Source of the DNA: CAYMDP01 sp964389375
GTDB taxonomy: Bacteria > Bdellovibrionota > Bdellovibrionia > Bdellovibrionales > UBA1609
Length of the DNA: 40,517 nucleotides
Assembly: GCA_964389375.1 (NCBI GenBank)
Contig: CAYMDP010000026.1
Span: 1-40,517, forward strand
Direction of reading: 5' to 3'
Shown piece after piece: positions 17,046 through 24,085 of this stretch. Position 1 is the first letter of the stretch. Every line of letters begins with the position of its first letter. Position numbers and translations under genes: made by a program. Under the pieces are notes generated by a model. It was not told where the DNA came from, did no database searches, and was given only the letters and a program-made list of their open reading frames with translations.

Positions 17046-17103
17046 AATTTCAAAACAGCATACAGACTTAGATCCAGTAAAGGATCTTACTCACGGAGGG
17101 TAT

Positions 17104-18762
17104 ATGAATTCATGGACGCAACTTTTAGGACTTAAAAGATCCCTTCTTTTAGTTCTATTGGGACTTTTCGGTCTTAACTCAGCGGCTTCAGAAGGGAAAC
17201 GCTATATCGTTTCCATCGAATCGCCGGTGACTTACTTTTCTTTAAAGCAATCCAGCCAAAAGCCAGATGCTTTCCAATCTCAGGCTTTTAAGGCTCTTTC
17301 TCAGTCCGGCGCACAGATTGAAAAGCTTTTGGACAATGTTCAGATGGCGATTGTTAGAGCTCCATCCGCAGAAGCCTTAAAATCCCTTCAGGGAAAGTAC
17401 GGCATTGTTGAAATTGAAGAAGAATTTTTTATTCCGGCCCCAAAGCCGCGAAAAAGAAGTGGGGCAAAGGCCGTTTCAACTCCTGAGTTTGTTGGAACTC
17501 CATGGGGTATCGATTCAATGCGTGCTCCCGAGGCTTGGAATGTAGCAGGTAAAGGTGCGGGCATTCGAGTTTTGGTTCTAGATACAGGAATTGATAAGGA
17601 TCATCCTAATTTGGTCAGCCGCTTCGAAAAAGGTCGAAATTTTTCGACGGTAGATCGCACTGCGCCTTATCCTTACTTTGATTCAAATTCTCACGGAACA
17701 CATGTGGCGGGAACAATCGCGGCTGATGGCAAAGACTCTGGCCTTGTCGGAGTGGCTCCAGAAGCAAAGATTCTTGCCGGAAGAGTTTGTACTGGTCAGG
17801 GCTGTTCTTCAGTAGCTGTTGTTGATGGTGTAAACTGGGGGATTCAAGAAAAAGTGGACGTCATGAACCTGTCACTAGGTGGACCTTTTCCTTCAAGCAG
17901 TGCTGAGCGTGCATATGCTGCAGCTGCCGCAGCTGGAATCGTTGTGGTTTGTGCCTCTGGAAACGATGGCAAAGGAAGCGTTAGCTATCCTGCAGCTTAC
18001 AGTTCGACAATTGCGGTCGGCGCGATTGATGAAGATCTAAAGAAGGCTGATTTTTCAAACTGGGGAGCTTCTCTTGATATCATGGCTCCTGGAGTTGGAA
18101 TTCTTTCGAGTGTTCCTGTTGGAACTGGGATTTCATCACAAGTTTTAGTTGAGGACTCTGGAAAGACTGTTGTGATTAAAAGTATTCCGGTCGATGGTTC
18201 TGCTCAGATTGCTCAGCCTCTTGTTCAAGATCTTGTTTCTGTAGGTCTTGGTAAGCCAGAAGATTTTAACGGCAAGAATGTGCGTGGAAAGATCGCATTC
18301 ATTCAGCGCGGTGAAATTGCTTTCGGAGACAAAGTTAAAAATGCAATCGCGGCAGGAGCTGCGGGTGTATTGATGTACAACAACGATCCTGTCATGATCT
18401 TGCCAACTTTGGGTGAGAATGTGACTGTATCCATCCCAGTTGTATTTATCTCTCAGGCTGACGGTAACCAAATTGTTTCTGCTCAAGTTTCTGAAGCCAG
18501 CATTTGGACTCGTCAAAGTGACTTCCAAGAAATGATGGGAACTTCAATGGCATCTCCACACATTGCTGGCCTTGCGGCACTTATCAAAGGAGTTGATAAG
18601 AACTTTTCGTCTGTACAGGTCCGAGATATTCTAAAAAGCACAGCCATCCCAATGTCTCCCGCGAATCAAACGGGTGCAGGTTATGCCGATGCATTCTCTG
18701 CAGTCACAAAGGCTCGCACTATGGCAGGTCTTGTGATTCTTGATCAGGCCGCTGGTCTGTAG
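17104..18762 (+). CDS. Secreted S8 serine protease with inserted PA domain
   Basis: The ATG at 17104 follows GGAGGG; an in-frame ATG at 17020 lies in the promoter and is rejected. The 552-residue preproprotein has a signal peptide (about 1-29), an I9-like propeptide (about 32-110), and an S8 catalytic domain with Asp160 (VLDTGID), His197 (HGTHVAG), Asn287 (ASGND) and Ser481 (GTSMASP). A protease-associated (PA) domain of about 125 residues is inserted between the Asn and Ser motifs (about 345-469, with GKIAFIQRG and AGAAGVLMYNN), as in lactocepin- and C5a-peptidase-type subtilases, where it tunes substrate access. It lacks the PPC tail of the protease at 14450. A strong terminator follows. 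Confidence 0.92.
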   Translation: MNSWTQLLGLKRSLLLVLLGLFGLNSAASEGKRYIVSIESPVTYFSLKQSSQKPDAFQSQAFKALSQSGAQIEKLLDNVQMAIVRAPSAEALKSLQGKYGIVEIEEEFFIPAPKPRKRSGAKAVSTPEFVGTPWGIDSMRAPEAWNVAGKGAGIRVLVLDTGIDKDHPNLVSRFEKGRNFSTVDRTAPYPYFDSNSHGTHVAGTIAADGKDSGLVGVAPEAKILAGRVCTGQGCSSVAVVDGVNWGIQEKVDVMNLSLGGPFPSSSAERAYAAAAAAGIVVVCASGNDGKGSVSYPAAYSSTIAVGAIDEDLKKADFSNWGASLDIMAPGVGILSSVPVGTGISSQVLVEDSGKTVVIKSIPVDGSAQIAQPLVQDLVSVGLGKPEDFNGKNVRGKIAFIQRGEIAFGDKVKNAIAAGAAGVLMYNNDPVMILPTLGENVTVSIPVVFISQADGNQIVSAQVSEASIWTRQSDFQEMMGTSMASPHIAGLAALIKGVDKNFSSVQVRDILKSTAIPMSPANQTGAGYADAFSAVTKARTMAGLVILDQAAGL

Positions 18763-18788
18763 TTCGAATTTAATAGAAAAAAGATCTG

Positions 18789-18821
18789 AAGCGCAAAGTT
18801 GAAAGACTTTGCGCTTTTTTT
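18789..18821 (+). terminator. Intrinsic terminator of the protease gene
   Basis: AAGCGCAAAGT (18789-18799) pairs perfectly with ACTTTGCGCTT (18806-18816) around a six-base loop, followed by a run of seven T. It lies 27 bases after the protease stop. Confidence 0.92.
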
Positions 18822-18845
18822 GTGCCTTAAAGATGAGAATGCGTC

Positions 18846-19154
18846 CTAGGGTTTCGCGCAGTCAAAGACGTCGGAATCGCCATTTTTCCAAAGGTAAGCC
18901 ATGGTATCTGACTCGATTTCAAGAAAGTATCCGGTGCTGCGTTTTAAATTCGCAAGGGCGGTCTCTTTAAAAACTTCAAGGGGAGCCCCATCTCCTAGAT
19001 AAAGATGAAGTTCATTTTGGAATTCGAGAATCTTTGGAAGATCCTCGCCACAATCGTAAGCGACTTGAACTTCTAAAGAGTTTGCAGAGGCCAAGGAACT
19101 GATCATGGCAGTTAAAACCAAGGCGATGCTGGATAATGACATAATTTTCTTCAC
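18846..19154 (-). CDS. Small secreted protein directly downstream of tRNA-Ala
   Basis: The preferred start is the GTG at 19154, six bases behind GGAG; an in-frame TTG at 19166 overlaps that SD. The 102-residue protein has a signal peptide (VKKIMSLSSIALVLTAMISS, cleavage near ASA-NS) and a mature part of about 75 residues with two Cys, one near each end, and many acidic residues. I recognise no family. The coding region begins only 16 bases after the CCA end of tRNA-Ala on the same strand with no promoter between, so its mRNA is probably made by tRNA 3' processing of a shared transcript. Confidence 0.7.
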   Translation of the reverse strand: MKKIMSLSSIALVLTAMISSLASANSLEVQVAYDCGEDLPKILEFQNELHLYLGDGAPLEVFKETALANLKRSTGYFLEIESDTMAYLWKNGDSDVFDCAKP

Positions 19155-19170
19155 TTTTAACTCCAAGAAT

Positions 19171-19246
19171 TGGTGGACGTGACAGGAATCGAACCTGCGA
19201 CCCCGAACATGCCATGCTCGTGCTCTCCCAACTGAGCTACACGCCC
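19171..19246 (-). tRNA. tRNA-Ala (anticodon GGC)
   Basis: A full cloverleaf of 76 bases with encoded CCA. The acceptor stem GGGCGTG/CACGTCC includes the G3-U70 pair, the main alanine identity element. The D arm is GCTC...GAGC, the anticodon stem CGAGC/GTTCG closes loop ATGGCAT (anticodon GGC), and the T arm is GCAGG-TTCGAAT-CCTGT. It reads GCC/GCU codons. Confidence 0.97.
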
Positions 19247-19268
19247 ACAGTCCTTAAACGGCGGCCAA

Positions 19269-19296
19269 CTTATCGAACCTTGGACCACTGTGGCAA
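19269..19296 (-). promoter_or_regulatory. Promoter of tRNA-Ala
   Basis: On the minus strand TTGCCA (19296-19291) and GATAAG (19274-19269) are 16 bases apart. Transcription would start about 16 bases before the tRNA 5' end. Confidence 0.5.
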
Positions 19297-19364
19297 GCAA
19301 ATAATTTCTTGAAAAATTAGCGACTTAGCGGGTTAATGTGAAGGCTTTTCTTGGAGGTTATAGA

Positions 19365-19853
19365 ATGCGCGCACTTTTGATTTTACTTCTGATCTCACTT
19401 TTATCGCCTTTTGCGAATGCAAAGGACCTTACAAGTCGGCTGGGTGTTGGGTACTCGGACCAGTTTGGTATCACTGAGGGCCTGACAAGTTTGAATGTTC
19501 GCTATTACCCAAGCGCAGATTTGGGGATCTCAGCAGCCCTAGGTGTAGACACCGAAAAAAATAATTCTAAATTTGGCTTCATGGCAAAAGTCTTTCGTGT
19601 GGTCTTTAAAGAAGACAATATGAACTTTTTTATGGGCGCAGGAGCGGGAATTATTAGCCGCGAAGAAAACGGCACAAACAGCTCTGGCTTTGAGCTTGAT
19701 GGCTTTTTTGGTGGAGAGTTTTTTCTTGCAGGCCTTGAGAGCCTTGGATTTATTTTTGAAGCCGGGATTGGAGTCACTTCAATTTCTTCTCAGGTTCGCT
19801 TTCGGACCATCGGAGATAGTCCTCTAAGGGCGGGAATGGTTTTTTACTTTTAG
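19365..19853 (+). CDS. Small outer-membrane beta-barrel-like protein
   Basis: GGAGG seven bases before the ATG at 19365 sets the start. An in-frame GTG at 19338 is rejected. The 162-residue protein has a signal peptide (cleavage near ANA-KD) and alternating hydrophobic, Gly-rich strands typical of an eight-stranded barrel (LNVRYYP, FGFMAKVFRVVF, FFMGAGAGII, LGFIFEAGIGV). It ends in Phe (MVFYF), the usual C-terminal signal for the BAM complex. The ligand or role is unknown. The next gene begins 17 bases downstream. Confidence 0.7.
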   Translation: MRALLILLLISLLSPFANAKDLTSRLGVGYSDQFGITEGLTSLNVRYYPSADLGISAALGVDTEKNNSKFGFMAKVFRVVFKEDNMNFFMGAGAGIISREENGTNSSGFELDGFFGGEFFLAGLESLGFIFEAGIGVTSISSQVRFRTIGDSPLRAGMVFYF

Positions 19854-19870
19854 TTGCAAGGGGTTCTTAA

Positions 19871-20257
19871 GTGAAACAAAAGAAGATTGTTCGAACCGAT
19901 AATGCTCCAGAGCCAGTGGGCCCTTATTCTCAGGCCATTGAGTTTGATGGGACTTTGTATTGTTCTGGCCAGATTTCGATTAACCCAAAAACCGGTGAGG
20001 TTTTTACTGGAGCCGTTGCTGAGCAAGCCAGAATGTGTATGGAAAATGTGAATGCGGTATTGATCGCCGCGGGTCTAGATATGTCGAGAGTCGTAAAGAC
20101 GACGATCTTTCTAACGGACATGAAGGACTTTGCTGCTGTGAATGAAGTCTACGGCAGTTATTTTCCGTCAGAGCCGCCGGCTAGGTCTTGTGTTGCCGTC
20201 GCAGCACTTCCAAAAGGTGTTCAGGTCGAAGTTGAGGTCTTGGCAAGGCGAGGCTAA
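19871..20257 (+). CDS. ridA: RidA-family reactive enamine/imine deaminase
   Basis: This 128-residue member of the RidA (YjgF/YER057c/UK114) family forms trimers and hydrolyses the reactive 2-aminoacrylate and related enamines/imines released by PLP enzymes. It has the expected length and motifs: GPYSQAI near the N terminus, CSGQI (31-35), Arg105 in PARSCV, the carboxylate-binding Arg of active members, and Glu122 near the C terminus. The start is a GTG at 19871 with a weak GGGG SD. The next gene begins two bases after its stop. Confidence 0.93.
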   Translation: MKQKKIVRTDNAPEPVGPYSQAIEFDGTLYCSGQISINPKTGEVFTGAVAEQARMCMENVNAVLIAAGLDMSRVVKTTIFLTDMKDFAAVNEVYGSYFPSEPPARSCVAVAALPKGVQVEVEVLARRG

Positions 20258-20259
20258 AT

Positions 20260-20817
20260 GTGAAGCGCGTCTTTAGTGTTCTTTTAGTTCTCTTATTGTC
20301 TTTATTCTCAATCTATCGATTCTTTGAAGAGTGGAAGCTTGTGAGTGGCTTTCCGGTGACCGCATGGCTTGAGGATCACTCTGCTGATTGCGCTGTCGTT
20401 TTGACTGGAGGCTCGGGGAGAGTTCGCGAAGGTTTTGACCTTTTGGAGCAAAGACAAGTTCGCAAACTTATTGTTTCTGGAGTTCACCCAAGCTCTGGGT
20501 TTCACGAAATCTTTCCGCAATGGCCGTTTTATCCGGAAGTTAAAGAGAGTGATGTAATCTTAGATCGAAGATCGGGTACGACCTTTGGGAACGCTCAACA
20601 GACCCTCCCTTTGGTCGAGGCTCTAAATTGTAGAGGGATCATTCTGGTCACTTCTCAAATTCATATGCATCGGGCCTCAATGACCTTTGCCGGAATCTAT
20701 CCGCCAGACTATCCGATCACTCTTCGGAGCACATTCGCTGGTGGAGCCAGGCCCGACCTTCTTGATCTAGGTCTAGAGACCTTCAAGTCCTTGTTTTATA
20801 CCCTCTGGGTTTACTAA
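20260..20817 (+). CDS. DUF218 (YdcF/SanA/ElyC-like) membrane-anchored protein
   Basis: The 185-residue protein has one N-terminal membrane anchor (about 4-20) and a DUF218 domain: AVVLTGGSGRVREGFDLL (about 45-62), KLIVSG, SGTTFGNA (about 105-112) and GIILVTSQIHMHRA. Family members in E. coli (SanA, ElyC) affect envelope integrity and undecaprenyl lipid-linked pathways, while the biochemical activity is unsettled. The start is a GTG two bases after the ridA stop, with GAGG overlapping the end of ridA, so the two are coupled. A weak AT-rich hairpin (20867-20893) separates it from the Mla-like operon. Confidence 0.8.
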   Translation: MKRVFSVLLVLLLSLFSIYRFFEEWKLVSGFPVTAWLEDHSADCAVVLTGGSGRVREGFDLLEQRQVRKLIVSGVHPSSGFHEIFPQWPFYPEVKESDVILDRRSGTTFGNAQQTLPLVEALNCRGIILVTSQIHMHRASMTFAGIYPPDYPITLRSTFAGGARPDLLDLGLETFKSLFYTLWVY

Positions 20818-20907
20818 AAGTTCTCTAGTTTTAAGTAAAGACATTCGCAAAATAGACCGAAAATTACTTAAGAAACAAAGATTTTTTCTTAAGAGATTTT
20901 GAGGACT

Positions 20908-21741
20908 ATGCGCGGACTTTCGCAAACATCAAATGGCATTGAATCCCTTGGACGGCAGGTTTTAGGGATCTTGAACTACACGATTCAGGTTTTTCTGATG
21001 ATCTACTTGGCCTGTCGTGCGGCTTTGTTTGATCAAGCTCAAGGTTTAGGTTCGGTGATTCGAGTTGTCTTGAATCAGATATATTTTACTGGATGGCAAG
21101 CGCTGCCTTTGATTTCTGTTTTGGCCTTGGCCTCTGGAAGCATTGTGATCATGCAATCTGCGATGCAGCTAAGTCTTATTGGCGGCGGAGGAATGATCGG
21201 AAATCTTTTGGTGATGATTATCGTTCGAGAAATCGCACCCCTTTTAACGGCACTTGTGGTGATTGCCAGATCCGGAACAGCTGTGGCCTCCGAAATCGGA
21301 AGTATGCGGGTGAATAGAGAGATCGAAGCCCTAGAGGTGATGGGGATCAATCCTCTGTCCTACATCGTATTTCCAAGACTAGTGGGCGGAATTTTAAGTG
21401 TATTGTGTTTGGCTTTTTATTTTATAGCAGTGGCCTTGATCGGTGGATTTTTAGTCACTCGTTTTGTTCAGGATATGACATTTGCCTACTTCTTAGATTC
21501 AATTGCCCAGGCCTTTACCTTTGAAGATGTGTTTTTGTTTATACTTAAGAATTCATTTTCTGGAGCGATCATCTTTGTGATTTGTTGCTATCAGGGACTC
21601 TTGGTTCAGCAAAGTCCCCATGAGGTCCCTCAAGTTACAACAAAGGCTGTGGTCAATAGCATTATTTACGTCACCATCTTTAACCTTGTTGTCACAACAC
21701 TTTTTTATCTCGGTCAGCTGATGAAGTTGGGAGTCATCTGA
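20908..21741 (+). CDS. mlaE: MlaE-family ABC lipid transporter permease
   Basis: This 277-residue membrane protein of the MlaE family has five or six helices and the conserved middle part EIAPLLTALVVIARSGTAVA followed by EIGSMRVNREIEALEVMGI and PRLVGGILS. MlaE works with MlaF (ATPase) and MlaD (MCE ring) to move phospholipids between inner and outer membrane. The start at ATG 20908 is preferred over a TTG at 20899 that encodes part of the GAGG SD. Its TGA overlaps the ATG of the next gene (TGATG). A nine-pair AT-rich inverted repeat (20867-20893) sits in the leader just before the SD. Confidence 0.92.
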   Translation: MRGLSQTSNGIESLGRQVLGILNYTIQVFLMIYLACRAALFDQAQGLGSVIRVVLNQIYFTGWQALPLISVLALASGSIVIMQSAMQLSLIGGGGMIGNLLVMIIVREIAPLLTALVVIARSGTAVASEIGSMRVNREIEALEVMGINPLSYIVFPRLVGGILSVLCLAFYFIAVALIGGFLVTRFVQDMTFAYFLDSIAQAFTFEDVFLFILKNSFSGAIIFVICCYQGLLVQQSPHEVPQVTTKAVVNSIIYVTIFNLVVTTLFYLGQLMKLGVI

Positions 21742-22466
21742 TGTCGGTGACAGACTTTAAGTTAAGCCAGTTAGAATTCAAGGACCTCAGTTTTGGGTAT
21801 AGACCTGACGAGTTAATTTTTGAAAACCTAAACTTTAAGTGGCCCACAAAGGGAGTCGTTCGACTTAAGACCGACGGCGAAAGCCAAGGCCGATCTACTT
21901 TGCTAAAAATCCTGGCGGGTCTACTGCCGGTCAGTTCGGGCGAGTTTTGGCTCAATCAGGAGCTTGTGAACGAAATGTCCTTTGAAGCCTTTCTGCCGTA
22001 TCGTTTGCGTATTGGTTTTGGCTTTGAATTCGGTGGTTTGATTAGTAACAAAACAATCGCGGAAAATATTCGCCTACCCTTGGACTATCACAATATTGCG
22101 GATGAAAAATCGCGCATAGCCAGAGTCGATGAACTTTTGGATCTATTTGACCTCACGAAGGTGGCCCACCTGAGACCCTTCGCAATCGCAGGAAGCCAAA
22201 GAAAAGCCGCTTGCGTTGCCAGATCTTTAGTTTTGGACCCTTCTGTTTTGATCTTGGATGAGCCGACAGTCGGATTGAATCCAATTGGGATCCACACTTT
22301 GAAAGCCCACTTGGACCTCGGCGTGCACGATGGAAAAGTACAGCTTGCGATTGTTGCCACAAGCGACAGTCGCCTTTTGGCGGGTTTAAACTATAAGACG
22401 GTCGAGTTAAGAGACAGAAAGTTATTTGATTTAGGTTATGAAACAGATATGAAAGAGGCGGTTTAG
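21741..22466 (+). CDS. MlaF-like ABC ATPase with degenerate catalytic motifs
   Basis: The 241-residue protein has the ABC nucleotide-binding fold and sits in the MlaF position between mlaE and mlaD. Walker B is intact (LILDEP, Asp173-Glu174). Other key sites are changed: in the P-loop (DGESQGRST) the invariant Lys is Arg51 and glycines are lost; the Q-loop Gln is Glu96 (FEFGGL); the LSGGQ signature reads IAGSQ (149-153); and the switch His is Ser208 (VATSDS). The frame is full length and well conserved elsewhere, so it is not a pseudogene. It may hydrolyse ATP poorly, bind nucleotide structurally, or need a partner ATPase encoded elsewhere. It begins with one base overlapping the mlaE stop. 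Confidence 0.85.
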   Translation: MSVTDFKLSQLEFKDLSFGYRPDELIFENLNFKWPTKGVVRLKTDGESQGRSTLLKILAGLLPVSSGEFWLNQELVNEMSFEAFLPYRLRIGFGFEFGGLISNKTIAENIRLPLDYHNIADEKSRIARVDELLDLFDLTKVAHLRPFAIAGSQRKAACVARSLVLDPSVLILDEPTVGLNPIGIHTLKAHLDLGVHDGKVQLAIVATSDSRLLAGLNYKTVELRDRKLFDLGYETDMKEAV

Positions 22467-22468
22467 GG

Positions 22469-23428
22469 ATGAAGTTTCACTTTAATAAATTCGAAAGAAT
22501 CGCAGGACTCTTTGTGGTTGGCGCCTTGGTCGGGTGCCTTGCAATGGGTGTATTTATTGCGGTCAAGAAGGGTTGGTTTGCCTCAAAGCTTCACTTTGAA
22601 ACTTTGGTCACAAGTGCCGAAGGTCTTCATGAAGGGACCGTCGTTCAGGTTGCGGGAATTCGTGCGGGCAGTGTTACCGATATCGAATTGATCTCAGCAG
22701 AGAAAGTAAGAATCCAGTTTTATGTCTACGAAAAATTCCAGAACCAAATCCGAAGAGATAGTACGACTCAAGTTGTCCGCCCATTTATTATCGGCGAGAA
22801 AGTGATCGAAGTCAGCATTGGAAGTTCCGAAGAGAGTTTGCTTTCTGGAAATGATTTTATTGCCTCAAAGCCTAGCTTTGACGTGATGGATTTGCTGAGT
22901 GGACGAAAGATGGGGAATGCGCTTGCAACGATCGAGAAGCTTGCGGACAACTTAAAAATACTTGGAGAAGCATTCTCCGATCCAAAAAGAACTCAAGCTT
23001 TAGTCAAAGTCTTCGACCGTCTTGAGCCACTGGTAGACAATTTAAACTCAATGTCCCATGAGTTTGCGAAGGTTGGCCGCAGTGTAAATAAGGGACAAAG
23101 AATTGAGAGTATTGTGGGGAGTCTTGCAAAGGCGAGTGTAGAACTTGAAAAGCTACTTCCAGGCTTTTCCGAAGAAGTCCCTGATCTTGGTAAACAGCTT
23201 GGGCAAATCGTAAACAACTTAAATGTGTTAACGACAGAGTTTCAAAAATTGACTCCTGCGATCACTGCGATTGCTCCTGAACTTCCGCGGACTTCCTTAA
23301 GAGCCGTTGAGGCCTTGGACGAAACCGTTGTGCTATTAAAGGCGATGCAGCAATCCTTTATGCTTCGTGGAAATGTCGAAAAAGTCAGAAAGGCTGAGGA
23401 ATCTCGGCAGCCGGCAGGGGAAAAATAG
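22469..23428 (+). CDS. mlaD: MlaD-like MCE-domain protein
   Basis: This 319-residue protein has one N-terminal membrane anchor (about 11-32) and an MCE domain (about 40-118: SAEGLHEGTVVQVAGIRAGSV ... STTQVVRPFIIGEKVIEVS). A long helical tail (about 150-300) follows, with Leu/Val heptads and repeated E-x-L-x-P-like turns. MCE proteins form hexameric rings that guide lipids across the periplasm. The tail is much longer than in E. coli MlaD (183 residues) and resembles larger MCE proteins whose helices form a tube or needle. It starts two bases after the ATPase stop. Confidence 0.9.
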   Translation: MKFHFNKFERIAGLFVVGALVGCLAMGVFIAVKKGWFASKLHFETLVTSAEGLHEGTVVQVAGIRAGSVTDIELISAEKVRIQFYVYEKFQNQIRRDSTTQVVRPFIIGEKVIEVSIGSSEESLLSGNDFIASKPSFDVMDLLSGRKMGNALATIEKLADNLKILGEAFSDPKRTQALVKVFDRLEPLVDNLNSMSHEFAKVGRSVNKGQRIESIVGSLAKASVELEKLLPGFSEEVPDLGKQLGQIVNNLNVLTTEFQKLTPAITAIAPELPRTSLRAVEALDETVVLLKAMQQSFMLRGNVEKVRKAEESRQPAGEK

Positions 23429-23433
23429 TATAT

Positions 23434-23982
23434 ATGACTGGATTTAGCCCACAGCTTTACCAGCCCCAAGAAATTGGAAAGTCCTTGATTGAGGTCGGAG
23501 TCGATCTGATTCAGTCCGAGGGACGCTGTGTACTGAGTCGCTGGTTTCATTCGACTCAAGACGTAGATCTTTTTATTTGGCAGGATGATCGAAATAATAT
23601 CATCAAGCAGCAGATCTCTATGTTTGGACAGGTTGTTGAGTGGAATATCGTCGAAGGTCTGAAGACTGGAATGATTGTAGAAGAATCAGACTCTGATTCC
23701 GATCAAAAGGTGAAAGGCAGTGAACTGATTCGTTACGACCAAAGCCCTCAGGGCTCGTCTCTGAAAGTTTCGATTGAAGTCCTGCAGCATGTAAAGGGCC
23801 TCTCAGCCTCGGATCTACAGTGTTTGCTGCATAACTTCAGAACCGGTGAGCATATGGGTAGTCTTGATCCGCGGGTCTTGGTTGAGCGCTTCGGAGGCCG
23901 AGATTCTGGGTTATTGCTCGAAAAGTCCATCCTAGCCAGTCTTGTGCACCGCCTGTCCAGATTCTTTAAAAAAGCAGGCTAA
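23434..23982 (+). CDS. Unrecognised protein of the Mla-like operon
   Basis: The 182-residue soluble protein starts five bases after the mlaD stop, with AGGGGA overlapping the end of mlaD as a distant SD. It has no signal peptide and no transmembrane helix, so it appears cytoplasmic. The first 75 residues look like a mixed alpha/beta fold (CVLSRWFHST, VDLFIWQDD, ISMFGQVVEWN). An acidic Ser/Asp stretch (about 84-91) leads to a helical C-terminal half with LSASDLQCLLHNFR. It is not MlaB (no STAS features) or MlaC (no signal). By position it may regulate the degenerate ATPase. Confidence 0.65.
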   Translation: MTGFSPQLYQPQEIGKSLIEVGVDLIQSEGRCVLSRWFHSTQDVDLFIWQDDRNNIIKQQISMFGQVVEWNIVEGLKTGMIVEESDSDSDQKVKGSELIRYDQSPQGSSLKVSIEVLQHVKGLSASDLQCLLHNFRTGEHMGSLDPRVLVERFGGRDSGLLLEKSILASLVHRLSRFFKKAG

Positions 23983-24085
23983 TTTTACTTCTCGGCCGAA
24001 TTTCACTCGGCTAGACTGAACTTTTGATGCTAGAAATATATTGAGTGAGCAATCTTTAGAACCTTTTCTTGTGGGTTTCATATAA

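Noticed and set aside
21741..22466. MlaF-like gene as a pseudogene
   Set aside because: The frame is intact and full length, with normal spacing, overlap and Walker B; the changes are substitutions at specific motif positions.
23995..24020. Hairpin GCCGA/TCGGC after the Mla-like operon as an intrinsic terminator
   Set aside because: Only five pairs and no T-run follows.
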